Assembly: GCA_964495785.1 (NCBI GenBank)
Contig: CAZBXL010000002.1
Coordinates: 1-64,000 of the forward strand
DNA length: 64,000 nt
Direction: 5' to 3'
Source of the DNA: RFSX01 sp964495785
Lineage (GTDB): Bacteria > Bacteroidota > Bacteroidia > Chitinophagales > Saprospiraceae
Below, piece after piece: positions 8,401 through 15,744 of the stretch (positions are counted from its first letter, which is position 1; every line of letters starts with the position of its first letter). The notes beneath the pieces were generated by a model, which made no database searches, was not told the DNA's origin, and saw only the letters and a list, made by a program, of their open reading frames with translations. Made by a program: the position numbers and the translations under genes.

Positions 8401-8543
8401 GAGCGACCACCTCTATATGGACCTATCTCTCGCCATTCTATGGCCTCAGTATATTTTAGATCTAATTGTGCCTGGGATGGCAATGAAAAAGACATGAATC
8501 CTATCAAACTAAACAGGAAAAAGCGTAAGCATATATTCAACAT
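5439..8543 (-). CDS. secreted sortilin/VPS10-like Asp-box propeller protein
   Basis: This protein has 1034 residues with an N-terminal signal peptide (FFLFSLIGFMSFSLPSQAQ). Residues about 40-720 carry at least eleven Asp-box (BNR) motifs of the form S/T-x-D-x-G-x-T-W (LDGGRSWENI, QDGGKTWEQ, STDGGDTWNK, TYDGGETWST, SKDGGDNWDN, SINDGQQWSP), forming one or two beta-propellers of the sortilin/VPS10 type. The C-terminal 300 residues hold an Ig-like segment and a helical end (EFIESVNSKVTEAHEAIIEM). No T9SS tail is seen, so it is probably periplasmic. Large proteins of this kind are abundant in Bacteroidota and usually annotated as glycosyl hydrolases without proof of activity. Confidence 0.75.
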   Translation of the reverse strand: MLNICLRFFLFSLIGFMSFSLPSQAQLDLKYTEAIEWREIGPYRGGRSCAVTGVSGKNNLFYFGSTGGGIWKTLDGGRSWENISDGFFGGSVGAIAVSESDNNVIVVGGGEKTVRGNVSFGYGVWITQDGGKTWEQKGLRNVRHISRIRIDPNDHNIIYAAVMGDLYKDTQERGVYKSTDGGDTWNKVLYANSRSGAVDLIIDPNNPRHLYASTWNIRRTPYSLSSGGDGSSIWKSIDYGETWKNISANEGLPEGVWGISGITVSPVNSDRIWAIIENEKGGGVYRSDDAGEKWTMVNDSRSLRQRAWYYTRIYADPTDIDGVYVMNVSYHKSNDGGKTFTSKRAPHGDHHDLWIAPENPNRMIIGDDGGAQVTYDGGETWSTYHNQPTAQFYRVTTDDHFPYRIYAAQQDNSTIRIAHRTDGRDINESHWEPTAGGESAHIAVDPDDNEIVYGGSYDGYLTRINHRTGSRKAINVWPDNPMGHGAEDMKYRFQWNFPIFFSKHDSRKLYTASNHLHLSTDEGHSWTTISDDLTRNDSTKLKSSGGPITQDNTSVEYYCTIFAAAESPVEEGLLWVGSDDGLIHVSKDGGDNWDNVTPKNMPTWLMINCIEPDPHDAASCYIAGTLYKEGDYKPYIYKTENYGQSWTKIINGIDKEHFTRAVRVDTKSEGTLYAGTESGVYVSINDGQQWSPLQLNLPIVPITDITLKNDNLIVATQGRGLWMIDDLAVLRESLMMSDKAGHEYALFSPTPSYRMRGGQSSNTKGAGTNHPGGVTSYFYLPEYDEEIDTLSITYLDNVGDTIRTFSNHSKDKATKLKDIKAGANKHRWNMKYADAKGFDGMILWWGSTSGATAVPGEYEVHLSINGYDESRSFEIMGDPRLNISSESYQQQREFIESVNSKVTEAHEAIIEMRDLKKQMKEFKSAHQDSIINMKIGEIDSVLTHIEKELYQTKNKSRQDPLNFPIRLTNKLAHLNSLVQIGDGAPPRQMYDVRDDLAKRIDAQLDKYAAIKESLPELNQLIREQVTDFIKVKEK

Positions 8544-8876
8544 GGTAATTCTTTGTAATCGAAATAATTGTGAATATAAACAATATCATCACAAGACTCT
8601 GCAAGAGGTAAAGTTAGAGAACATATAAAGAAAGTAGTCCTCCGAAAATACTAAGAATCTGTATTTATTAATTGGATAAATATCTGATACACCTATCAAT
8701 GTCGAATCTCTAAATCCGCTTACGAGGGGACTTTTGTTTTGTCCTGAAATAAATGTACTCAAAAAGTAAAGCTCTGTAAGGATTAAGAACTATTACAAAA
8801 TTAGGCCATCGCTTATAAGATCAATTTTTTCTAATATCAATAGAACAAAAACATCTCTTCTATAAGAATCAAATCA
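8544..8876. other. intergenic region without recognisable feature
   Basis: This 333-bp stretch upstream of the Asp-box gene contains no convincing coding frame. One short GGAC/GTCC stem is present near 8730-8745. I found no TAnnTTTG element for the downstream minus-strand gene. Confidence 0.4.
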
Positions 8877-10079
8877 TTAAAATATGCGTCGACCAATATT
8901 CAATCTAATCCCAATACCACTTGGCAATAAGTTTGGACCCAAATTAATAATGTCCGGTCTTACACCACTTACTCGTCTTGCAGCATTGACACCAGCATTT
9001 AGAAAAAAGCCATCTCCTACCTCTAACTGATAGCCCCACTCACCTATGATATAACTTAGATTAGAATTTAAGTCTGATGTATTCTGATGAGATAGCATCG
9101 CCATTACATAGGTACCAGTAAAATTATTGCCTCCCTCACCTGTCAAAATTTTCTCTTTCATATTGTAATAGTATCTTATGCCGACTTGTGCTCGATAGAG
9201 TACTTTATCCATTTTCAATGATCCTACTACATCATTCTCTACATTAGAGAATCCTATGACTGTCTGAAATTCTTGCATAAAAGAAAATGAACTATTTGAG
9301 ATCTTTAATTCTGATACTAAATGAGGAAAAATATTTATTTTCCAGGTAGGCTCAAAATTCTCAAAATCACTTAATCGCGTTATGGTAAAACTTGTGTTCT
9401 CGACAAATCTAAGAGCATACTTTCTATTAACATGTACTTTTACACTTGGTAAAAAATCACCTCCTTCCTGGGACTTTGAATCTCCAAATAAAACTATTCC
9501 GAATATAGATTTTCTTGTAAAAGTGACTGCATTAAAACCAGATAGATCTGGCCCAGTTTTGAGATTAAGATATTCAGTCAAAAAACCATTATCCCAATAA
9601 AACTTATCATGAATTCTTTTTTGCCCACCCAAGCTTAAAGTCAAACCCTTAGTTGCTCCTGCTGCCGCATTCAACTCATCAGTAATGTCTTCATTTATCG
9701 CAATACCAAAACCTCTGAATGCACTAAATGCAAGATATTTTCCCGACAAATTAGAAGCTTGAATTCCAGAATCTACTCTTTTTTTCATTTGGTAATAATA
9801 CCGTCCCTCAATAGCAAGATTTACATTTAAGTTTATTGGAAGGATATCACTAATGATTGTGGTAGAGTATGTATTAATCGCTAAGGACGTTGAGGTAGAT
9901 ATCTTATGCTCGTAAGATAAGGGCAGTAATTTAAATAGTGCTTTCTTTTCTTGATGTAATCTATAGACATCATCTTCTTCAGATACATATCTTATAGAAT
10001 CTTTCGACACACTACTCTGTGCCGAGATCGAAATAGCCATTCCTATAAGAGCAGTTGATATTAAAATTATATTTTTCAT
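8877..10079 (-). CDS. probable outer-membrane beta-barrel protein
   Basis: The 400-residue protein has a signal peptide (MKNIILISTALIGMAISISAQ) followed by alternating hydrophobic/polar strands and aromatic girdles (YYYQMKKR, VGIRYYYNMKEK, LSYIIGEWGYQLEVGD), ending in IGIRLNIGRRIF with a C-terminal phenylalanine typical of outer-membrane barrels. I do not recognise a specific family. It is the last gene of an ECF sigma operon and overlaps the preceding gene by 4 bp, so it may be an envelope-stress output or sensor. Barrel topology is inferred from composition. Confidence 0.65.
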   Translation of the reverse strand: MKNIILISTALIGMAISISAQSSVSKDSIRYVSEEDDVYRLHQEKKALFKLLPLSYEHKISTSTSLAINTYSTTIISDILPINLNVNLAIEGRYYYQMKKRVDSGIQASNLSGKYLAFSAFRGFGIAINEDITDELNAAAGATKGLTLSLGGQKRIHDKFYWDNGFLTEYLNLKTGPDLSGFNAVTFTRKSIFGIVLFGDSKSQEGGDFLPSVKVHVNRKYALRFVENTSFTITRLSDFENFEPTWKINIFPHLVSELKISNSSFSFMQEFQTVIGFSNVENDVVGSLKMDKVLYRAQVGIRYYYNMKEKILTGEGGNNFTGTYVMAMLSHQNTSDLNSNLSYIIGEWGYQLEVGDGFFLNAGVNAARRVSGVRPDIINLGPNLLPSGIGIRLNIGRRIF

Positions 10080-10981
10080 TTGTTGTTAGCTTGTTGTGTG
10101 ATAGAAATGATGGTCACATTCTCAGACTCTGATTGAATCTTAGATCTTGAAGTATTGCCTACATCACCCATTATGACAATATCTTTTTTCTTTGAATTAC
10201 TCTTACTAATTCGCTCATTACAATTATCGGTGATAGAGGTACAGTTTTTACATTCGTACTCATGATATATCTCCAGACCAGGACTGAGATAAACGGTAAT
10301 AGGAGTATACTTCGCCTTGACGTCATATATGAAATTACCGCTACCATAAGTCACATCAAGTGCTCCATACTCTAATCCAAGATCCACCTTACCACCGACC
10401 TTAGTTAATATCATATCAGAACGATTGCCTTCTATTTTAATTTGGCCTTCACTATTGACAATACTGACGTCATCATACTTAGACTTTAAGCTTAAGTCAC
10501 CCGAGTAATCCATGAAGCTGTTTCGACAGAAATTAGACACGACAGTTACACTTACCATCTGACCTAAGATCTCTATTTCTCCAAATGAATTCTTGAGTTC
10601 TAAAGTAGCATATTCAGGTACTTTGAGATTCAGAATTGTTTTCAGATTGGACTTTGGCTTATTGTTGACATCTGTGACTTGAATTGCATTACTAAAGAAT
10701 ATATCCTCACCGTATTTCTCAAATATGACGTTGATTAATTCTAAGTCGGCCTTCGCCTGTTTCTGATCTTTATAACGCGATATAACTTCTACTTCGGCTT
10801 CGACATAATTTTCGTCCCATGTCGAGATGTAGATAAAAGTCCGTTCTCCTGTGATGTTGATCGTAGCGCCTTCTTTGTAGTCGAGCTTTTTGCTTAGAGA
10901 CTTTATCTCTTTAAAGCTCTCTTGACCATAGGTGTATGAAGTCAACATTAATGATGATATGATGATTATTATATACTTCAT
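10076..10981 (-). CDS. DUF4097-like secreted beta-helix protein of ECF operon
   Basis: The 301-residue protein has a signal peptide (MKYIIIIISSLMLTSYTYGQ). The body is a repetitive beta-rich sequence (TISVT-like turns: LELKNSFGEIEILGQMVS, LSLKSKYDDVSIVNSEGQIK, VDLGLEYGALDVTYGSG), the look of DUF4097/putative adhesin beta-helices often encoded with ECF sigma and anti-sigma genes in Bacteroidota. A cysteine cluster (YECKNCTSITDNC, about residue 230-245) is unusual and may bind metal or form disulfides. It overlaps both neighbours by 4 bp. Its role in the stress circuit is inferred from operon position only. Confidence 0.65.
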   Translation of the reverse strand: MKYIIIIISSLMLTSYTYGQESFKEIKSLSKKLDYKEGATINITGERTFIYISTWDENYVEAEVEVISRYKDQKQAKADLELINVIFEKYGEDIFFSNAIQVTDVNNKPKSNLKTILNLKVPEYATLELKNSFGEIEILGQMVSVTVVSNFCRNSFMDYSGDLSLKSKYDDVSIVNSEGQIKIEGNRSDMILTKVGGKVDLGLEYGALDVTYGSGNFIYDVKAKYTPITVYLSPGLEIYHEYECKNCTSITDNCNERISKSNSKKKDIVIMGDVGNTSRSKIQSESENVTIISITQQANNK

Positions 10982-11592
10982 GATGTTGCAGCAATCATTT
11001 CTTTTAATAAGTTTGATTTATCTCGTTCGATTCTAGCAAGCAGCTTATTGATGTGTTCATCTTGTCCGTAGTTCTCTTGCATTTTCTGTATAGCTTCTAT
11101 TGCAGATTTCAATTCAGCTAAATGTTCTCTAAATTTTTCCAACTCTTCTTCACTGAATATAAATTCATTAGCTTCTATATACATATAGACCTCATTCAGA
11201 TTATCATCTATCACAACATCATCCGAAGCTAATGACGTACTGACATCAATCTCAGACCTATACATAAATTCAGAATCAGAACCATCTGACCTTGTACATA
11301 GAAGATAGACTATAATGGCAAATAGTATTAAAATCAACAGACCAGATAACAGCAGATATCCTTTATAGCTCTTTACTTCTATTGCAGGCTTATTTACTGT
11401 AGTATCTATGGTAGAATCAAGTGCATCCGCGATACCCTCCCACAGAACATCAGGTGCTTTATACTCGGGCAATTTGTCTATTGTCTGACTAAGGTCTAAA
11501 CTTTCTGATATAGCTGACCAATTATCAGGAGCCTCATAAGTATGTTTCCTTAAGAGCTCTACCATCTCCTCGTATGTTATCTTATTCCTCAT
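10978..11592 (-). CDS. membrane anti-sigma factor-like protein
   Basis: The 204-residue protein lies immediately after an ECF sigma gene (4-bp overlap). The N-terminal 75 residues are cytosolic and contain two short repeats (PDNWSAISESLD; PDVLWEGIADALD) seen in Bacteroidota anti-sigma-type proteins. A single transmembrane helix follows (YLLLSGLLILILFAIIVYLL, about residues 78-98), then a periplasmic acidic coiled-coil (EEELEKFREHLAELKSAIEA). No zinc-binding HxxxCxxC motif is present. Sequestration of the adjacent sigma factor is the likely job. Confidence 0.7.
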   Translation of the reverse strand: MRNKITYEEMVELLRKHTYEAPDNWSAISESLDLSQTIDKLPEYKAPDVLWEGIADALDSTIDTTVNKPAIEVKSYKGYLLLSGLLILILFAIIVYLLCTRSDGSDSEFMYRSEIDVSTSLASDDVVIDDNLNEVYMYIEANEFIFSEEELEKFREHLAELKSAIEAIQKMQENYGQDEHINKLLARIERDKSNLLKEMIAATS

Positions 11593-12095
11593 TCTGCTAA
11601 GTATGGTTGTAACTGTTGTTTTAATTTTGTCTTAGCATAATTCAGCTGGGACTTTGATGTACCTACTGAAATATCCATTGTATCAGCTATTTCATTATGA
11701 GAAAATCCTTCGATCTCATACATGACAAATACAGTCCTACTTTTCACGGGCAGCGATTGGACGGCTTTTTCTATATAGCCTACATCTACAGTTTCGCTTT
11801 GGCCTAAGTGTACTGTGTCTATATCAACATTATCAATCCTTTGGCGCATATACTTATACGTTTTTCGTATCAATATCTGCTTGATCCAACTATGAAAATA
11901 TGCTGGCTCTTTTAGTTTGTTCAAGTTCTTAAAGGCTTCAATAAATGTCTCTTGAAGAAGATCGTTCGCTTGATTAAAATCTTTGGTCAATCTGTAGACG
12001 ATGGTGTATAGATTATCTTTGTAACTCTCATAGAGTGTACGCTGTGCAGATCTGTTGTTCTGCAAGCATAACTCTATTGTTGTTACTAAATCCAT
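11589..12095 (-). CDS. ECF RNA polymerase sigma factor
   Basis: At 168 residues it has the normal size of an ECF sigma factor. Region 2 is at about residues 15-57 (LYESYKDNLYTIVYRLTKDF, then NDLLQETFIEAFKNL) and region 4 at about 115-163 (LPVKSRTVFVMYEIEGFSHN, then SVGTSKSQLNYAKTKLKQQL). It directs RNA polymerase to its own small regulon and is presumably held by the membrane protein encoded next. The four genes 12095-8877 are joined by 4-bp overlaps; a lipoprotein gene lies 29 bp upstream and may be the first member. Confidence 0.9.
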   Translation of the reverse strand: MDLVTTIELCLQNNRSAQRTLYESYKDNLYTIVYRLTKDFNQANDLLQETFIEAFKNLNKLKEPAYFHSWIKQILIRKTYKYMRQRIDNVDIDTVHLGQSETVDVGYIEKAVQSLPVKSRTVFVMYEIEGFSHNEIADTMDISVGTSKSQLNYAKTKLKQQLQPYLAE

Positions 12096-12124
12096 CGTCA
12101 GTAAAATTAGTATTAAATATTAGA

Positions 12125-12628
12125 CTACTGTCTTATATATGTAAATGATAGCTCAAGGTCAACTTGCATATTTACATCTAATCCGTCACTCATTTCGGCT
12201 AAGTTCAAATCAATACCTTGACCAAACGTGAGTACGTTACCTTCAAATACGAAGTCTTCTATACCCTCTGAAACAAACTGATCATTCTCGTCTAATGACC
12301 ACTCCTCTTCCATCCCTCCGAATTCATTATCAAATGGCACAGTAGTGACTAAGGTTGCACCAAGATACAACTCCATCGTCGCATTAAGTGATCCCGTATC
12401 AGTTACTGTTCTGTCCTCATTTATCATCAAACTATGATCTCCAGAGTCAAATATGATCTTGGTATCAAATGTCAATCCTGTACTTTTATCGGAAACAGTG
12501 CCCTCACCACTAAAGTCAGAAATATTCCATTGTCCTATGTACTGCTCTTCAGGTGCAGCATCCTTAGAACATGATGTAAAAAGTAAAGTCGAAATAAAAA
12601 GTATAAAAAGTGATTTATAGATATTCAT
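12125..12628 (-). CDS. lipocalin-like lipoprotein
   Basis: The start at 12628 gives a 167-residue lipoprotein: MNIYKSLFILFISTLLFTSC with lipobox cysteine at residue 20, then SKDAAPEEQYIGQWNI. A longer frame to 12700 adds 24 residues that would spoil the signal peptide and was rejected. The pattern 'YIGQWNISDFSG...' with about eight beta strands is that of the lipocalin-like proteins (about 150 residues) frequent in Bacteroidota. It lies 29 bp upstream of an ECF sigma gene and probably belongs to its operon. Ligand unknown. Confidence 0.7.
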   Translation of the reverse strand: MNIYKSLFILFISTLLFTSCSKDAAPEEQYIGQWNISDFSGEGTVSDKSTGLTFDTKIIFDSGDHSLMINEDRTVTDTGSLNATMELYLGATLVTTVPFDNEFGGMEEEWSLDENDQFVSEGIEDFVFEGNVLTFGQGIDLNLAEMSDGLDVNMQVDLELSFTYIRQ

Positions 12629-12964
12629 GATATTTTGTTTTAATAAATTTTGAAAAATTTGAATTAACAACGTTGTAATATCATAGTGTCTACAGAGCAT
12701 CGAAAGGTTGGAAAGGCAATGAGAAAAAAGTAAATAATCTCTCTAACCTAAATAAAAAGTCAAATATCAACGTACACATGCACCAATATAACTTCCTGAA
12801 ATACAACACTTTATATGAAAAAAATTCTTAGAAAAATTTTAACCAAAAAAGTAGGCTAAAACAATAGTAAGACTTGCACAAATCCAGCTATACTATAAAG
12901 GACCATGTATTGAAAACTTAGTTATGCATAGATAATATCCGCATCAATAATGATAGATGAAGTA
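12629..12964. other. intergenic region without recognisable feature
   Basis: This 336-bp AT-rich stretch contains no credible coding frame and no clear promoter match on either strand. Confidence 0.4.
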
Positions 12965-13504
12965 TCATTTACTTAATGGCCTTACTTTTTGATAGGCGTG
13001 ATATAGAAGAATAAGCCCCATGCCTGATGCCGCAAAACCTAAAATACAGGAGAGCACTACAAATCCAAATAAGGGACTAAGAAGCAAATACAATCCACCG
13101 GCAAAAGTAAGAGTCGTCTTTATATCAATGACAGCCCAAGACAAAGATCTATTATTGGCTACATAAGAATACCATGATTTAAGAACTGCTGTAAAGATCA
13201 TCCATGCCCCTAAAAGCATGACGATAAATTCTGCAAAAAACAAGGGAATCACAAATAATGAAAAGCCTAATATTACATCAATCAGACCTTCGATGATAAG
13301 TGTATTTTTACTTTTAGTAGTATCACCATTGTCAAAAGCGGCCATCAACAATGTAAGTCCCGAGAAAAATAGGACTAAACCAATGACGTAAGTCACAGCC
13401 ATGATAGTCGCATTAGGATGTAAGATTACAAATAATCCAAACGACAAGAGCAATAGTCCCTTAAGACCTATCAACCATGCATTTCTCTTTATTGTAGACT
13501 CCAT
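12965..13504 (-). CDS. HdeD/DUF308-family membrane protein
   Basis: The 179-residue protein is almost entirely transmembrane, with about six helices (GLKGLLLLSFGLFVILHP, IMAVTYVIGLVLFFSGLTLL, LIIEGLIDVILGFSLFVIPL, FAEFIVMLLGAWMIFTAVLK, TLTFAGGLYLLLSPLFGF, GMGLILLYHAYQKVR). The first pairs repeat, as in DUF308 proteins such as E. coli HdeD, linked to acid and other stress in enterobacteria. The function in Bacteroidota is not established. It stands alone between spacers of over 300 bp. Confidence 0.8.
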   Translation of the reverse strand: MESTIKRNAWLIGLKGLLLLSFGLFVILHPNATIMAVTYVIGLVLFFSGLTLLMAAFDNGDTTKSKNTLIIEGLIDVILGFSLFVIPLFFAEFIVMLLGAWMIFTAVLKSWYSYVANNRSLSWAVIDIKTTLTFAGGLYLLLSPLFGFVVLSCILGFAASGMGLILLYHAYQKVRPLSK

Positions 13505-13888
13505 TTAGTAAAAGTATAAGGACTTATTTATTATGCAACTTATGAATATATTAATAAAAACGTGTACGTCTATGATAGTGATGAGAACATATTCTATAGC
13601 TTATTAGTTTGGTTTCCATGCGAATTTTGAAACACCTATTAAAACACAGATCTTAAATTAATCTTTTAAGAAAAGAAGAATACTCACATTACCAAAACTT
13701 TTATAATAAAAATAACTCTTAAGTCAACACACGATAGTGCTTATCATTAGAAAAAATTTGCAGTGATAAAAATCTTAATTTTAGAATTAGTATTTTACAA
13801 CTGTTAATAGCATTCTTGATTGTTTATCATTTGGTGGCGCTTCATGATATAATAGTTAATTCTTTAATCCATTATTAGTAATACACCT
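13505..13888. other. intergenic region between divergent genes
   Basis: This 384-bp spacer must hold the promoters for the HdeD-like gene (minus) and the DsbD-alpha/barrel gene (plus). I see no exact TAnnTTTG element; TATCATTTG near 13829 has one base too many in the spacer. No frame or hairpin stands out. Confidence 0.4.
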
Positions 13889-15709
13889 ATGATCAGAAAA
13901 ATCAACTTAATAATTTTATCCCTATTGTTTATAAGTAGCGTCTTTGCTCAAACCGTCAAGGACCCCATCGTTGTAGATTTAATGACGAGCTCCACATCGA
14001 TATCACCAAATTCAAAATCTTATATTATAGTACAATTCCAAATACCAAAAGGAATATGGATGGGTGCAGAAACGGGTGATGCTCGAGTACCGCCAGCTAC
14101 AGTCATAACACCTCAAAGTCTCGCAGGTTTCGATTTTGAAGAACCTATGTTTCCTGAACCAATTCAAGAATGGGTTCCTGCTAAATTAGGTAAGACATTG
14201 GTGTATAAAGAATTGGTAAAGGTAGTCATACCATATACCGTTAATGAAGATGTCAAGCCTGGAGGTTATGATCTCAAATTCAATATTACGTATAGTCCTG
14301 GCTACAACGCAGGTAAACTCTCTACACATGTCAAAGAAGAGTATACTATCAATGTCAAAGTAGCTCCTAACTCAGAAGCATCAACCATACCAGAACCTTC
14401 TTTAGGTACTGTCAGTGATGATTTTGTAGTTCAAGCTAAAACGTATGACAATATTCCTAAGCTATTCAGATTCATGTTCAATCCCATAAATGAAAATAGT
14501 GGTTTCGCTAAGGGGTTGCATAAAATATGGCTTGATAAAGAAGGACATGGCAAGAACATTAGAATTATGCCATTTCCTAACTTAAGTAATACTAAAATTA
14601 CTGGATCGACCATAGGTATGGGGCTTGCCTTCTTTAATTCAACGAGAGAAGGTACTATGACAGGTAACTTTTCGATGTCTGGTTTTCAGAATAATCTAAT
14701 AGGTGCAGGTTTTGGAATTTCTGCCATAAGTTGTCCTGGTGCATATCATAATTATCAATTTAACGCGACTTTTGGCGGAGAGAGTTACAGAGACGTTCAG
14801 CTTAAGTATGAGAATTATACTGTCGCTGATTCCAAATTTGGCTACAACTTTTCTGCTAAGAGTATAGAAGAACCAAGAAAGAGATTTAATGGCATAGGCA
14901 ATAATTCATCCTTAGCTTCCGAGACAGCATACAGATTGACTCTACTTCATACCGCCTTAGATTTATATTCTATAGGCATTCAAAATTTCAGATTTGGTAT
15001 TGGTGCTAATTATAACAACTACGATGTGGGCACCTCATTTCAAAAAATAAGAGACATAGAAGGCATAGACTTTTTGCAAAATGATACTACATTAACTAAT
15101 GGTCTTGTAGGGCTTAATGGCAACACGATATACGGATTTAAGCTAAACTTTATTTATGATCATAAGGATCAAGAATTTGCATCAGCAAGGGGGTTCTATG
15201 CTAAGTTAGTTTTATCAAGAAACAACATCTCGGACACTGATAATACAGATTTCTCTTCCAATTATTATGGACTTAAATTAGATGTCAGTCAGTACTTCTC
15301 TGGACCATATCAGAAGTTAATCATATTTATGAGAGGAGGTTTAGATTTAAAATCACAAGCGGATATACCTTTCTATGCACAATCTTCTTTAGGTGGTCTT
15401 AATTCTATGAGAGCATATGATTTTGATAGATTCTTAGGACAACATGCGGCATTTGCAAGTGCAGAGATGCGATATACTTTGTTCTCACTACCTATCCTTG
15501 GCTACCCAATGGATATAGAGTTAGGAGCCTTTGTTGATGTAGGACAAATATTTGGTGGAACTGAATCTTTAGCCTTGGGAGATGACCTCAAAGTTGACCC
15601 AGGTATGACAATGCGTATGATCAATAAACCAAATGTAGGATTAGTATTTAGCATCGCAGATGGTGATGACGGCATTTATTTTACGGGAGGTATAGGTCTT
15701 CCTTTTTAG
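13889..15709 (+). CDS. DsbD-alpha-like domain fused to an Omp85-type outer-membrane barrel
   Basis: This is a 606-residue protein with a signal peptide (MIRKINLIILSLLFISSVFAQ). Residues about 30-155 follow the DsbD N-terminal (alpha) domain pattern: ISPNSKSYIIVQFQIPKGIW, then PPATVITP, FPEPIQEW, VPYTV-like strand and FNITYSPGYNAGKL. The cysteine pair of true DsbD-alpha is absent; the only cysteine of the mature protein is in the barrel part (SAISCPGAY). Residues about 200-606 are beta-barrel-like with a C-terminal surface-antigen/Omp85 half (SARGFYAKLVLSRN, QSSLGGLNSMRAYDFDRF) and end in GGIGLPF. It is 35 bp upstream of the glutaredoxin/thioredoxin-reductase fusion. Both halves are called by pattern; the joint function is unknown. 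Confidence 0.7.
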   Translation: MIRKINLIILSLLFISSVFAQTVKDPIVVDLMTSSTSISPNSKSYIIVQFQIPKGIWMGAETGDARVPPATVITPQSLAGFDFEEPMFPEPIQEWVPAKLGKTLVYKELVKVVIPYTVNEDVKPGGYDLKFNITYSPGYNAGKLSTHVKEEYTINVKVAPNSEASTIPEPSLGTVSDDFVVQAKTYDNIPKLFRFMFNPINENSGFAKGLHKIWLDKEGHGKNIRIMPFPNLSNTKITGSTIGMGLAFFNSTREGTMTGNFSMSGFQNNLIGAGFGISAISCPGAYHNYQFNATFGGESYRDVQLKYENYTVADSKFGYNFSAKSIEEPRKRFNGIGNNSSLASETAYRLTLLHTALDLYSIGIQNFRFGIGANYNNYDVGTSFQKIRDIEGIDFLQNDTTLTNGLVGLNGNTIYGFKLNFIYDHKDQEFASARGFYAKLVLSRNNISDTDNTDFSSNYYGLKLDVSQYFSGPYQKLIIFMRGGLDLKSQADIPFYAQSSLGGLNSMRAYDFDRFLGQHAAFASAEMRYTLFSLPILGYPMDIELGAFVDVGQIFGGTESLALGDDLKVDPGMTMRMINKPNVGLVFSIADGDDGIYFTGGIGLPF

Positions 15710-15744
15710 AAGTAAATATTTCTCAAACTAATAAAAATAATCAG

